Assembly (NCBI GenBank): GCA_028279515.1
Contig: JANQNQ010000001.1
Span: 1-64,000 of the forward strand
Length of the DNA stretch: 64,000 nucleotides
Direction of reading: 5' to 3'
Origin: Flavobacteriaceae bacterium
GTDB lineage: Bacteria; Bacteroidota; Bacteroidia; Flavobacteriales; Flavobacteriaceae
Shown here: positions 56,549 to 64,000 of the stretch, one piece after another
Layout: each line of letters starts with the position of its first letter
Position numbering within the stretch: position 1 is the stretch's first letter
Notes under the pieces: generated by a model
Database searches by the model: none
Told to the model about the DNA's origin: nothing
Seen by the model: the letters and a program-made list of their open reading frames with translations, nothing else
Translations under genes and position numbers: made by a program

Positions 56549-59500
56549 ATGAAAAAATGCTACTTACTGTTGCTGTTGTCTGTATTTTGGATGACAGCAT
56601 CCGCTCAAAATCAAGAGCAACGAGCAACCTTTGTCTCAAAAGCTACGTACATGATAGAGGTGCCAGCTCTCTCAGAAATGGACAATATCATCGCTTCTGA
56701 TGGCTTTGAACATGTTGCACCCCCTAAGCGAAGGGGAAGAAACACGTTTGTCCCAGGGAAAGGCTTTCCGAAAGGAGCAGACCCGCTGGTGCAACGACAA
56801 ATTGCTGTGCAACCAAGTGCTGGTCGAACGCCTGTGGCTTCCTTCCCAGCACACGAGGGAACTGTACTGAATGATCCCACAGGAGCCATAGGTCCTAATC
56901 ATTATGTGTATGCATACAACTCTGGTTTCGGTATTTTAGACCGTTCAGGAAATGTGCTGGCGCCAGGAGAAACATTGGCGACACTTTTCCCTGGAGAATC
57001 CGATGCCGAAGATGGAGACCCTGTGGTGATCTATGATCGATATGCGGATCGTTTTATCATCATGGAGTTCTTTGGTTCGCATCCACAAGAAACAGAAAAA
57101 GGCTTTTTGATAGCCGTAGGTAAGGGACCGGATCCCTTAAATGATGGATGGTATTCCTATCGATTTGATACAGACACCTTTCCAGATTACGAAAAGATGT
57201 CCATCTGGGGAGATGGCTATTACATTACCGCCAATAAGGACAATGGTTCACAAGGTACCAGTGAGGTGGTCTTCGCATTAGAGCGTGATGAAATGCTTAC
57301 AGGAAACCTAAATGCTCGCATTATTGGATTTCCACTACCTGGAACCGCTTCGATCAATTTTTACAGCCCAGGAGGGTTTAACGCAACCGGGCCTAACTTA
57401 CCACCAGTAGGTACGCCGTGTCCTATTGTGTTTATGCAGGATGATGGGTGGCAAGGAGTTTCTCAAGACCATTTGAAGATCTGGAACATAAGTACAGATT
57501 GGAATACACCTTCAAACTCTACGATCTCACAACCTCAAGAACTCACTACAGCTGCTTTCGATTCAGTATTGGACGGAGGTTCTTTTAACAATCTACAAGA
57601 ACCTGGCTCAGGACCTCATATCGACGCGCTGCAATCGGCTATGATGTATATGACCAACTATAGACGCTTCGGAACGCACAATTCAGCTGTGATGAATTTT
57701 GTGGTCGATGTTTCAGGCAATGATACAAAAGCGGGGATACGTTGGTTCGAGCTGCGTCAATCAGCCGACGGGCAACCTTGGACGGTCTACCAAGAAGGAA
57801 CCTATTCGCAACCAAATCACAGCGCTTTCTGCGGAAGTATTGCGATGGACGCCCAAGGAAATATTGGTATGGGATATACCATTGTCAGTAGTACCGTGTA
57901 TACTTCGTTACGTTATACCGGAAGATTGGCAAGTGATCCACTGGGTGTTATGACCGTTGCCGAGCAAACCATTGTAGATGGTAATCAACCTACAGCATAT
58001 AGAAATGATGGTCGTTATGGAGACTACGCTCAATTGACCATTGACCCATTAGACGATATGACCTTTTGGCATATTGGAGAATACATGCAAGGGACCACTA
58101 ATATTCGTAAGAGTCATGTAGCTGCATTTAAAATCACACCGCCAGAGCCAGATAATGAGGCACCAACAGCGCCGACCAATTTAACGGCCTCCAATACAAC
58201 AACAACTACTACCACTTTGTCTTGGAATGCAGCTACCGACAATGTTGCAGTGACCGCTTATGATGTTTATCAAGATGGAAGCGTCATAGGCACAACTGCA
58301 GCCACGTCTTACAGTGTTAGTGGTCTAACTGCAAATACGGGCTACAGCTTTTACGTGATTGCTAAAGACGATGCAGACAATCAATCTACAGCGAGCAACA
58401 CCGTCAATGTAACCACCTTAGAAACTAGCAGTGGATGTGCAGGAGGAGTTACTTCATACCCGTACAGCCAAGGTTTTGAGAATACCATCGGAAGCTGGAC
58501 ACAAGATACCGATGACGATGGTGATTGGGTGGTGAATTCTGGGACTACGCCTTCTAGAAGAACAGGGCCAAGCAGTGCTACAGAAGGCTCTTATTATATT
58601 TTCGTCGAAGCGTCAACTGGTAGCGGTAACACAGGATACCCGAACAAAAGGGCGGTCATCACGTCTCCTTGTTATGACCTTACGGCAGCTACTTCGGCAA
58701 CATTCTCATTCCAGTACCATATGTATGGTGCTAATTCAGGCATGGGAAGCATTGCGTTAGAAGCGTCCAATGATGAAGGAAATACTTGGTCAACCCTATG
58801 GAGTCTTTCGAATTCGAATCAAGGAAATAGCTGGTCTACTCAAAATGTAGATTTGGCAGCCTATGTAGGTGGAAGCGTTCAATTGCGATTTAACCGATTG
58901 ACGGGAAGTACGTGGAGAGCCGACATCGCCATTGACGATGTGTCCTTAACTGCCAATACAGGAGGAGGAACAGGACCAAGTGATTGTGAAGCATCCAACT
59001 TGACACTTACCATCACTTTTGATGACTACCCAGAAGAAACAAGTTGGACTTTACGCACGGCTGGTGGCACCACAGTTGCAAGTAATAGCTACTCAACTGC
59101 AAATCCAGATGGTTCTACTGTTGTTGAGAATATCAACAATTTGACTTCTGGAGATTATGTGTTTACCATAAACGATGACTACGGGGATGGGATTTGCTGC
59201 GGTTACGGAAATGGATCTTATACGCTGGAAAGTTCAGAAGGTGTGATTGTTTCCGGAGGAAATTTTGGAGCATCAGAAGTAACGAATTTCTGTGTGGATG
59301 ATTCGCTAGCCAAGCTGAAGGATTATGTGCTGACCAGAGATGAAAGCGATATTTTCAAGCTCTATCCAAACCCAGTAAATAGCCGATTGTATATTACTAC
59401 GAATGAAACTATTGATGAGGTCCGTGTATTCTCGACCTTAGGAATGCTGGTAAGTAAAGCTTCCAAAGTAAATGGAAATGAAGGGATGGACGTATCTCAA

Positions 59501-59575
59501 CTTCCGAAGGGAACCTACTTTGCGCGTATGACCTCTGGTGAAACGGTCATCACAAGAAAATTCGTGAAAGAATAA
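56549..59575 (+). CDS. Large secreted multidomain protein with T9SS sorting domain
   Basis: 1008 aa. The signal peptide ends TASAQ. Residues about 60-530 form a beta-propeller-like region beginning with PSAGRTPVASFPAHEGTVLN. A fibronectin type III domain follows (about 535-625), then a MAM/jelly-roll-like domain (about 630-810, SYPYSQGFENTIGSW ... RADIAIDDVSL). A small domain with the Cys/Gly motif DDYGDGICCGYGNGSY (about 876-893) precedes a T9SS type A tail (LYPNPVNSRLYITTNE ... VITRKFVKE). It is therefore exported by T9SS, unlike the family A-F which lack this tail. No protease motif was recognised. Transcribed alone, with a terminator at 59650-59687. Confidence 0.83.
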   Translation: MKKCYLLLLLSVFWMTASAQNQEQRATFVSKATYMIEVPALSEMDNIIASDGFEHVAPPKRRGRNTFVPGKGFPKGADPLVQRQIAVQPSAGRTPVASFPAHEGTVLNDPTGAIGPNHYVYAYNSGFGILDRSGNVLAPGETLATLFPGESDAEDGDPVVIYDRYADRFIIMEFFGSHPQETEKGFLIAVGKGPDPLNDGWYSYRFDTDTFPDYEKMSIWGDGYYITANKDNGSQGTSEVVFALERDEMLTGNLNARIIGFPLPGTASINFYSPGGFNATGPNLPPVGTPCPIVFMQDDGWQGVSQDHLKIWNISTDWNTPSNSTISQPQELTTAAFDSVLDGGSFNNLQEPGSGPHIDALQSAMMYMTNYRRFGTHNSAVMNFVVDVSGNDTKAGIRWFELRQSADGQPWTVYQEGTYSQPNHSAFCGSIAMDAQGNIGMGYTIVSSTVYTSLRYTGRLASDPLGVMTVAEQTIVDGNQPTAYRNDGRYGDYAQLTIDPLDDMTFWHIGEYMQGTTNIRKSHVAAFKITPPEPDNEAPTAPTNLTASNTTTTTTTLSWNAATDNVAVTAYDVYQDGSVIGTTAATSYSVSGLTANTGYSFYVIAKDDADNQSTASNTVNVTTLETSSGCAGGVTSYPYSQGFENTIGSWTQDTDDDGDWVVNSGTTPSRRTGPSSATEGSYYIFVEASTGSGNTGYPNKRAVITSPCYDLTAATSATFSFQYHMYGANSGMGSIALEASNDEGNTWSTLWSLSNSNQGNSWSTQNVDLAAYVGGSVQLRFNRLTGSTWRADIAIDDVSLTANTGGGTGPSDCEASNLTLTITFDDYPEETSWTLRTAGGTTVASNSYSTANPDGSTVVENINNLTSGDYVFTINDDYGDGICCGYGNGSYTLESSEGVIVSGGNFGASEVTNFCVDDSLAKLKDYVLTRDESDIFKLYPNPVNSRLYITTNETIDEVRVFSTLGMLVSKASKVNGNEGMDVSQLPKGTYFARMTSGETVITRKFVKE

Positions 59576-59649
59576 TAAAGAGACATACGTCCAAAGTATA
59601 GTGGCTTTGGATGTACCGTTGATAATTGTTGATTTTTAGTTTTGAACGG

Positions 59650-59687
59650 CGACCGCTTTCTCACTTCGAGAACGGTCGTCGTTTTTA
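59650..59687 (+). terminator. Rho-independent terminator
   Basis: CGACCG (59650-59655) pairs with CGGTCG (59673-59678), with an inner TCTC/GAGA stem, followed by TCGTTTTT. Confidence 0.75.
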
Positions 59688-60557
59688 TTTCTTCACTTTG
59701 TATTTGCGCCTTTTCTTAAGCACTTTACCCTCATATCCTTCAAAATAGATAGGGATGGCGATGTCCTTTTCCTTTCTAACTACAAAATGCAAATGCGGTC
59801 CACGGGTGTATCCGGTAAGGCCCGAATACCCGATTTTTTGTCCGCGTTTTACGCGATCTCCTTCCGAAACCAAGGCACCGTTGTAGTCAAGGTGTACATA
59901 CGAAGCGGTGGTGCCATCATCATGAAGAACGATAATGCGATTGGCCTTGTACAGAAATTCTTTTCCGCCGTGTTCTTTAAAATGACTTTGAACTTTGACC
60001 ACCAAACCGTCACGGGCAGCAAAGACGGGTTCTCCAATTTCGAGCTGAAAGTCGATGGCATACTTCGATTGTATCGAATGATGCGAAAATTTTCCGCCAA
60101 AACTTTGAGAAACACTATAGGCCTTTCCCTTTTTAAAAGGTAAACGATACAAATAGTCTGTGTCAGGATTGGTAGTACGAGGATCCCCAAAATAATAACT
60201 GAATTTATAGGTGTCGTTAAAGTCGTTGACAACGACCTCTTTATCAACAGGTTTGGGCCAGCTTTTGATTTCGATCTTTTTGTGAGGTTCAATGATAAAC
60301 TCTTGTACGATCGAGTCGTTGCTTTCTAACTTCAGGTCTAGCTGCAATGGGGCAAACGTCTTGTTTTCTGCCCATAATACCATTCGGTCTTCCAGAAGTT
60401 CTGTGGTTAACGAGATATCTACTTCGTCTTTTCCCTTCGGAAGCACTCCTTTTCGGTTTTGGGCCATCGCAGCACAAGAAGAGAGCATCCAAGTGCAGGT
60501 AAAAAGTAGAAGGAATGCTTTTTTCAACGGAAGCAATTCTGAAATAGTTTGATTCAT
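59685..60557 (-). CDS. M23-family peptidase (LytM-like), probable lipoprotein
   Basis: 290 aa from the ATG at 60557. The hydrophobic N-terminus runs into LSSC, a possible lipobox (otherwise a signal peptide ending AMAQ). The C-terminal half is an M23 metallopeptidase domain: HHSIQSKYAIDF gives the first zinc ligands, GEPVFAARDGLVV is the family core, and HLHFVV holds the last ligands. Such enzymes cut peptidoglycan cross-links or act as scaffolds; the intact zinc motif suggests an active enzyme. Confidence 0.85.
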   Translation of the reverse strand: MNQTISELLPLKKAFLLLFTCTWMLSSCAAMAQNRKGVLPKGKDEVDISLTTELLEDRMVLWAENKTFAPLQLDLKLESNDSIVQEFIIEPHKKIEIKSWPKPVDKEVVVNDFNDTYKFSYYFGDPRTTNPDTDYLYRLPFKKGKAYSVSQSFGGKFSHHSIQSKYAIDFQLEIGEPVFAARDGLVVKVQSHFKEHGGKEFLYKANRIIVLHDDGTTASYVHLDYNGALVSEGDRVKRGQKIGYSGLTGYTRGPHLHFVVRKEKDIAIPIYFEGYEGKVLKKRRKYKVKK

Positions 60558-61255
60558 GAGGGTATAAGTATTTAACCGCTCGAATATAAACATCTTTCCC
60601 AGTTTCGACGATCACTTAGGACGTATTGGGTGTTTCATTTGACGAAATGAGACATTTGTGGTAGTTAGTATTGAGATGTTAGATATGAGATATGAGATAT
60701 GAGTATTGAGGTTTGTCTTCACAATCCGAAGCACAGAGTGCGAAGGGTTGAGATATGAGAACAGAGTACAAAGTATTAAGTACAAAGAAATTCTAAATTT
60801 TGGATTTTAAATGTTGTATTAAATGATGTACTCAGGAAACACGAAATAATTCCTTCCCTTGATGAGGATTTTGTTCCCCCTTGAGGGGGAAACAAGGGGG
60901 TGTCATTTACGAAAGGGTGCTTACGATGTTAACTGAAAACTGGAATAATACAGAGCATTAAGACATATGATTGCCATATTGAGAAGTTCTAACAACTAAC
61001 AACCAGGAACTAAGAACTAAAACAGTACAAAGAGGCGCGGGATTCTAAATGCTGAATGAAGACGCTCCCCTCTAAAAAGAGGGGTAGCCGAAGGCTGGGG
61101 TGTGTAAAAGAAATCACACAAGAAATCTAATACACCTCCCTTGGTCCCTCCTTTTTAGGAGGGAGACACTTGAAAACCTACTTTGGGATTTGGATTTTGA
61201 GATTTACATCTTTGCTTTCGCTACCCGAAGTTCCTTCGTAGAGTTATGAACAAAA
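60558..61255. repeat. Intergenic repeat cluster
   Basis: No gene. It contains TTAGATATGAGATATGAGAT-type tandem heptamers (60663-60715), the palindrome AATCCGAAGCAC...GTGCGAAGGGTT (60723-60749), a CCCCCTTGAGGGGG hairpin block (60874-60903), the TAACAACTAACAACCAGGAA segment (about 60985-61025), and the two-hairpin block CCCCTCTAAAAAGAGGGG ... CCCTCCTTTTTAGGAGGG (61063-61190). Confidence 0.75.
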
Positions 61256-61277
61256 AAGGGCCGCTGAAGCGGCCCTT
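61252..61277 (-). terminator. Rho-independent terminator of the DUF4403-like gene
   Basis: AAGGGCCGC (61256-61264) pairs with GCGGCCCTT (61269-61277). The A run at 61252-61257 gives a T tail on the - strand, behind the gene 61301-62761. Confidence 0.85.
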
Positions 61278-61300
61278 CCTCTAAAAATAAATAAACGTGA

Positions 61301-62761
61301 TCATTCGAGAGTGATCGGATCGGTATTCACCTTTACCTTGGTGTCGATCAGCACCTCCAAAAGGTCTTTGTCGATGTAGATTCCCTCAAAATCGGCATGT
61401 TCGATGTTACCGCGAATGGTGAGTTTGTCAACCTTATATTCAGTGAGTTTGGACTGCAACTCATTTAATAGTTTAGACTTCTCTTCGGTAAAATCATGAT
61501 GCATCGATGTAATGATGTCGTTGTAAAATACCTTGTCGGTCAAGAAAGAAACCGTGTTATCTAAAAGGGCGCTGTTGGTCTCAGGTGTCAGCTCAAACGA
61601 GCGTATATAGATGCTGTCCTTTTCCTTGTCATAGGCAGGAACGAGTTTTAGGTGAATTTTTCCTTTGACACCACGAAGTAGGAATCCGCGGTTGCATTTA
61701 AAATCTACCGTAGACAATATTCCGGTACCGCCATCACCCGAAATACCCGAAAAGTTGACATCCTGTATTTTAAAGCGATACTTTTTATGTTGAACAGTTT
61801 TTCCTACGGTTTGTGCTTTTACCTGCGTTGTGATATTTTGGAAGGAAGAACCTATGGGCATTCGTAAATGCAAGACGCCGTTGTCTCCAGGTGAAAGCAA
61901 AGTAAGGTCTGGTAACGGACTGTCATTAGGCACTGCAGCATCAGAAATTTGCAACTTAGACCCTAATCCCAAAGCGATGTTCATCTTGCCATCGGCAGAA
62001 TGGATGTTCTGAAAATACAATGCTGTCGGGTGAGAATTTAAAGAAAGGCCACTGTCTCCCAAAGGGATGGGTTTGCCGATCAACTGCCAATATTTGGCGA
62101 CCTCTTTTTTGAGCTCTAGTTTCGATACCGCCTCATTGACGGCAGCTTGAATTTCTGGTTTTTTGTCACGAATAAAATCGTTGAGCTTGTTTTGTAAAAT
62201 CGACTTGATCGAGATACTAAATCGAAAGCCCAATAAGTGAAACGTTAGGTGAGAACTTCCCACAACATTGGCATCAACACCCAGATCTACAGCCACCGAA
62301 TAATCAGCATTCAACTTAGGACGAATGACGAGGTCGATAGCGACATTGCTCTCGTTTCGGGCATTTTGGGTATGACTGGCCCCAACACAACGCCAGTGGC
62401 CACGCCACCATCCAGCACAGGCTTTTACAGATGCTTTGGCTTTGACCTTGATAGGGATTCTCGCACGAATAACATCACCACTTGCCGTAAAGGAGATAGG
62501 AGCTTCTCGATATACATCGACCCAATAGCGTTTGCTATTTCCAGATTCAACTTTGCCGGTCGAATAGATGCGACCACTCGGAAATTCAGCATTTAGTTTA
62601 CTCTGAATATCGTTGATGTTTGTCGATAGGGGCAGGATGACCTTAGATTCTTTAATGACAGGTCGTTCTGGAAAAACCCCTGCTTGTGGCCCGTCGGGAT
62701 AAATCTTTTTAGCGCAACTGGTAACCATAAGCACCAGTGCAAATAAGAGTAGTTTTCTCAT
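61301..62761 (-). CDS. DUF4403-like lipoprotein
   Basis: 486 aa. The signal peptide with lipobox VTSC (MRKLLLFALVLMVTSCAKK) makes it a lipoprotein. The long exported part, with LPLSTNINDIQSKLNAEFP near 45 and repeated SxL/IPI-type strands, resembles the Bacteroidota DUF4403 family (about 450-490 aa), whose fold is thought to be of tubular lipid-binding (BPI/TULIP-like) type. That assignment is from memory and moderate. It could work at the outer membrane. Own terminator on the - strand. Confidence 0.6.
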   Translation of the reverse strand: MRKLLLFALVLMVTSCAKKIYPDGPQAGVFPERPVIKESKVILPLSTNINDIQSKLNAEFPSGRIYSTGKVESGNSKRYWVDVYREAPISFTASGDVIRARIPIKVKAKASVKACAGWWRGHWRCVGASHTQNARNESNVAIDLVIRPKLNADYSVAVDLGVDANVVGSSHLTFHLLGFRFSISIKSILQNKLNDFIRDKKPEIQAAVNEAVSKLELKKEVAKYWQLIGKPIPLGDSGLSLNSHPTALYFQNIHSADGKMNIALGLGSKLQISDAAVPNDSPLPDLTLLSPGDNGVLHLRMPIGSSFQNITTQVKAQTVGKTVQHKKYRFKIQDVNFSGISGDGGTGILSTVDFKCNRGFLLRGVKGKIHLKLVPAYDKEKDSIYIRSFELTPETNSALLDNTVSFLTDKVFYNDIITSMHHDFTEEKSKLLNELQSKLTEYKVDKLTIRGNIEHADFEGIYIDKDLLEVLIDTKVKVNTDPITLE

Positions 62762-63015
62762 AATAGAAGTTTTTTGGTAAGGTCAAAACTAGTTGGGAGA
62801 CCCAAGAGAAAACATCCCTATTTAGGGGGATTTTTGAGAGTAAGTGTTCAGATATGAGTATTGAGTACAGAGTATTAAGACATATGACTGCCCTATTGAG
62901 AAGTTCTAACAACTAACAACCAAGAACTAAGAACTGAAATAGTACAAAGAATGAAGTGCCGGAATTTAGGATTTGGAATTTGATTCAGTGAGCAGCATTA
63001 TAACATTGAGAAACA
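62762..63015. repeat. Intergenic region with dispersed repeats
   Basis: No gene. GATATGAGTATTGAGTACAG and the TAACAACTAACAACCAAGAA segment (62842-62946) match other intergenic spaces at 56.1 and 60.98 kb. Confidence 0.7.
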
Positions 63016-63486
63016 TCAATCCAACCGATAGATAAACTCTTCGATGTCCTTCCCCCTGGCATTGGCGAATCCGGTGTCAGTGCCCACCTTTTTGAATCCA
63101 ACCTTTTCAAGTACCCTTTGAGATCTATGATTGTCATAAGCCACTCTTCCAAAGATAGGGCGTGTATTTTCTACACCAAGAAACTTCGCAACGGCCTGAG
63201 TTGTGATTCCTTTTCCCCAATACGGTTTACTGATGGCGTAGGTGATCTCTGCATCACCTTCCATAACAAACTTGACCACACAACCAATCACCTTTTTGTC
63301 AGCAAGAACGGTTTGCATGTTGATGGTTTCATTCTTCAACAACCCGGTCCATTTGGTCATATACGCCTCTTTATCATGCGGGTCCTTTGGTGTAAAGGCA
63401 GCAAGATAATTGGCTTCTTCATCGGTTTGGTTCATAAAGAAGACCTCAAGGTCATTTGGTAGGGTGTTTCGTAGGGAGATGTTCAT
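63016..63486 (-). CDS. GNAT-family N-acetyltransferase
   Basis: 156 aa, cytoplasmic. RimJ/RimL-like features: ISLRNTLPNDLEVF at the N-terminus, the core EITYAISKPYWGKGITTQAVAKFLG (in part) with an acetyl-CoA-binding loop, and NHRSQRVLEKVGFKKVG. It transfers an acetyl group to an unknown amine, perhaps a protein N-terminus or small molecule. No operon partner. Confidence 0.85.
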   Translation of the reverse strand: MNISLRNTLPNDLEVFFMNQTDEEANYLAAFTPKDPHDKEAYMTKWTGLLKNETINMQTVLADKKVIGCVVKFVMEGDAEITYAISKPYWGKGITTQAVAKFLGVENTRPIFGRVAYDNHRSQRVLEKVGFKKVGTDTGFANARGKDIEEFIYRLD

Positions 63487-63567
63487 TAATTGGATCTATT
63501 TATAACTGTTGCTTTCAGATTCTAAGATACCAATTAATCACTTTGAAATGCTGAATTTTGTCTACAC

Positions 63568-63594
63568 AATCCGAAATTCAAAGAGCGTAGGATT
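63568..63594. repeat. Palindromic repeat, divergent copy
   Basis: AATCCGAA ... AGCGTAGGATT is the fourth copy of the AATCC-GAAGC-N-GCGAA-GGGTT palindrome found at 55501, 56046 and 60723; the outer AATCC/GGATT arms pair perfectly here. Confidence 0.6.
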
Positions 63595-63631
63595 AAAATT
63601 TTATATTTGACCAAACTCAAATAAAGACTGC

Positions 63632-63973
63632 ATGTCTCAACATTTAGAAAAAGCACTAGATGCTGTTAACAGGAAGATTGAAAGTAACAAAAAACAAAAA
63701 GGTTTTTTTGTAAGGCATCTTTGGAAGGTTATTGGATTAGGAGTTTTGACTTCCATAGCAGGGCCTTCTCAGGTACAGGAAGATTACTTTGGAAGGCGCG
63801 GCAAAAATGCTCTAGAACTCAGCGGACTCGAATATGTTGAGCTGGTATTTGCCTTTGCGTTCTTTTATACATTGGCTTGCTTTATCGGACACTGTGTATT
63901 TTCTTGGCAGGATAAAAAAGCACTAAAAGCCCTTGAGAAAAGAAAGGCACAGCTAGAAAAGGCTTTGGAATGA
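63632..63973 (+). CDS. Small membrane protein of unknown function
   Basis: 113 aa. An N-terminal basic helix (MSQHLEKALDAVNRKIESN) is followed by two hydrophobic segments (LWKVIGLGVLTSIAG and YVELVFAFAFFYTLACFIG) and a C-terminal Lys/Glu coiled-coil (KALKALEKRKAQLEKALE). I do not recognise the family. Confidence 0.6.
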   Translation: MSQHLEKALDAVNRKIESNKKQKGFFVRHLWKVIGLGVLTSIAGPSQVQEDYFGRRGKNALELSGLEYVELVFAFAFFYTLACFIGHCVFSWQDKKALKALEKRKAQLEKALE

Positions 63974-64000
63974 AAGGCTATGGGTCTAGCATCTGTATGT

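Noticed and set aside
1-64000. tRNA, rRNA, CRISPR arrays, insertion sequences, prophage genes
   Set aside because: None could be supported from the sequence.

Overview
The window looks like a chromosomal segment of a marine-type member of the Bacteroidota, most likely a flavobacterium. The evidence is low GC, promoters with a TAnnTTTG-type -7 element, signal peptides ending in Q or AQ, type IX secretion (T9SS) sorting domains on two proteins, HYR/BspA/CSLREA surface proteins, and an arginine decarboxylase-agmatinase-deoxyhypusine synthase-like operon. No rRNA, tRNA, CRISPR array, transposase or phage gene was seen.

Left part (1-17.5 kb): three very large secreted proteins (genes A, B, C at 401, 6512 and 14969) plus the last codons of another at the window start. 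All end in the same roughly 255-residue C-terminal module, which carries two dockerin-like calcium-loop motifs. A membrane TPR/LuxR-type regulator (4614-6296) sits between A and B. A decayed duplicate of that regulator and of the start of B lies at 14.2-14.9 kb, so the region has undergone tandem duplication and decay.

Middle part (17.6-28.4 kb): a GH8 glycosidase with a T9SS tail, an aspartyl-protease-like protein, two membrane-anchored AraC-type regulators, an EreA/ChaN-like secreted protein, lipoproteins and several unknowns. Gene D (28.7-35.9 kb, 2402 aa) is a fourth giant family member with ten HYR domains and a 1770-bp internal in-frame duplication. It is followed by an SDR oxidoreductase.

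Region 37.2-50.9 kb: two paralogous two-component systems in tandem, each a TPR histidine kinase plus a NarL-type response regulator. They are followed by the two-gene operon E-F (43749-50530), which encodes two more family members.

Two DNA elements tie this system together. Element P is a promoter with two tandem 7-2-7 imperfect palindromes (best copies close to TACGTGC-nn-GCACGTA) spaced 21 bp apart, then exactly 22 bp, then a TAnnTTGC-like -7 box. It occurs six times: before genes A, D and E-F, and three times before no intact family gene. Element T is a covarying hairpin with a loop containing AAGGGGTGAT, followed at once by a Rho-independent terminator. It occurs ten times, always on the + strand, after family genes or as orphans. 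The 7-2-7 layout is the classical NarL-family site, so my inference is that the local response regulators control a surface-protein regulon in which P-gene-T cassettes expand, recombine and are lost. Three P-T pairs without a family gene may be scars or may make short RNAs.

Right part (50.9-64 kb): an AraC regulator, the polyamine operon, a large T9SS-secreted multidomain protein, an M23 peptidase, a DUF4403-like lipoprotein, a GNAT acetyltransferase and small unknowns. The intergenic spaces here are filled with different dispersed palindromic repeats.
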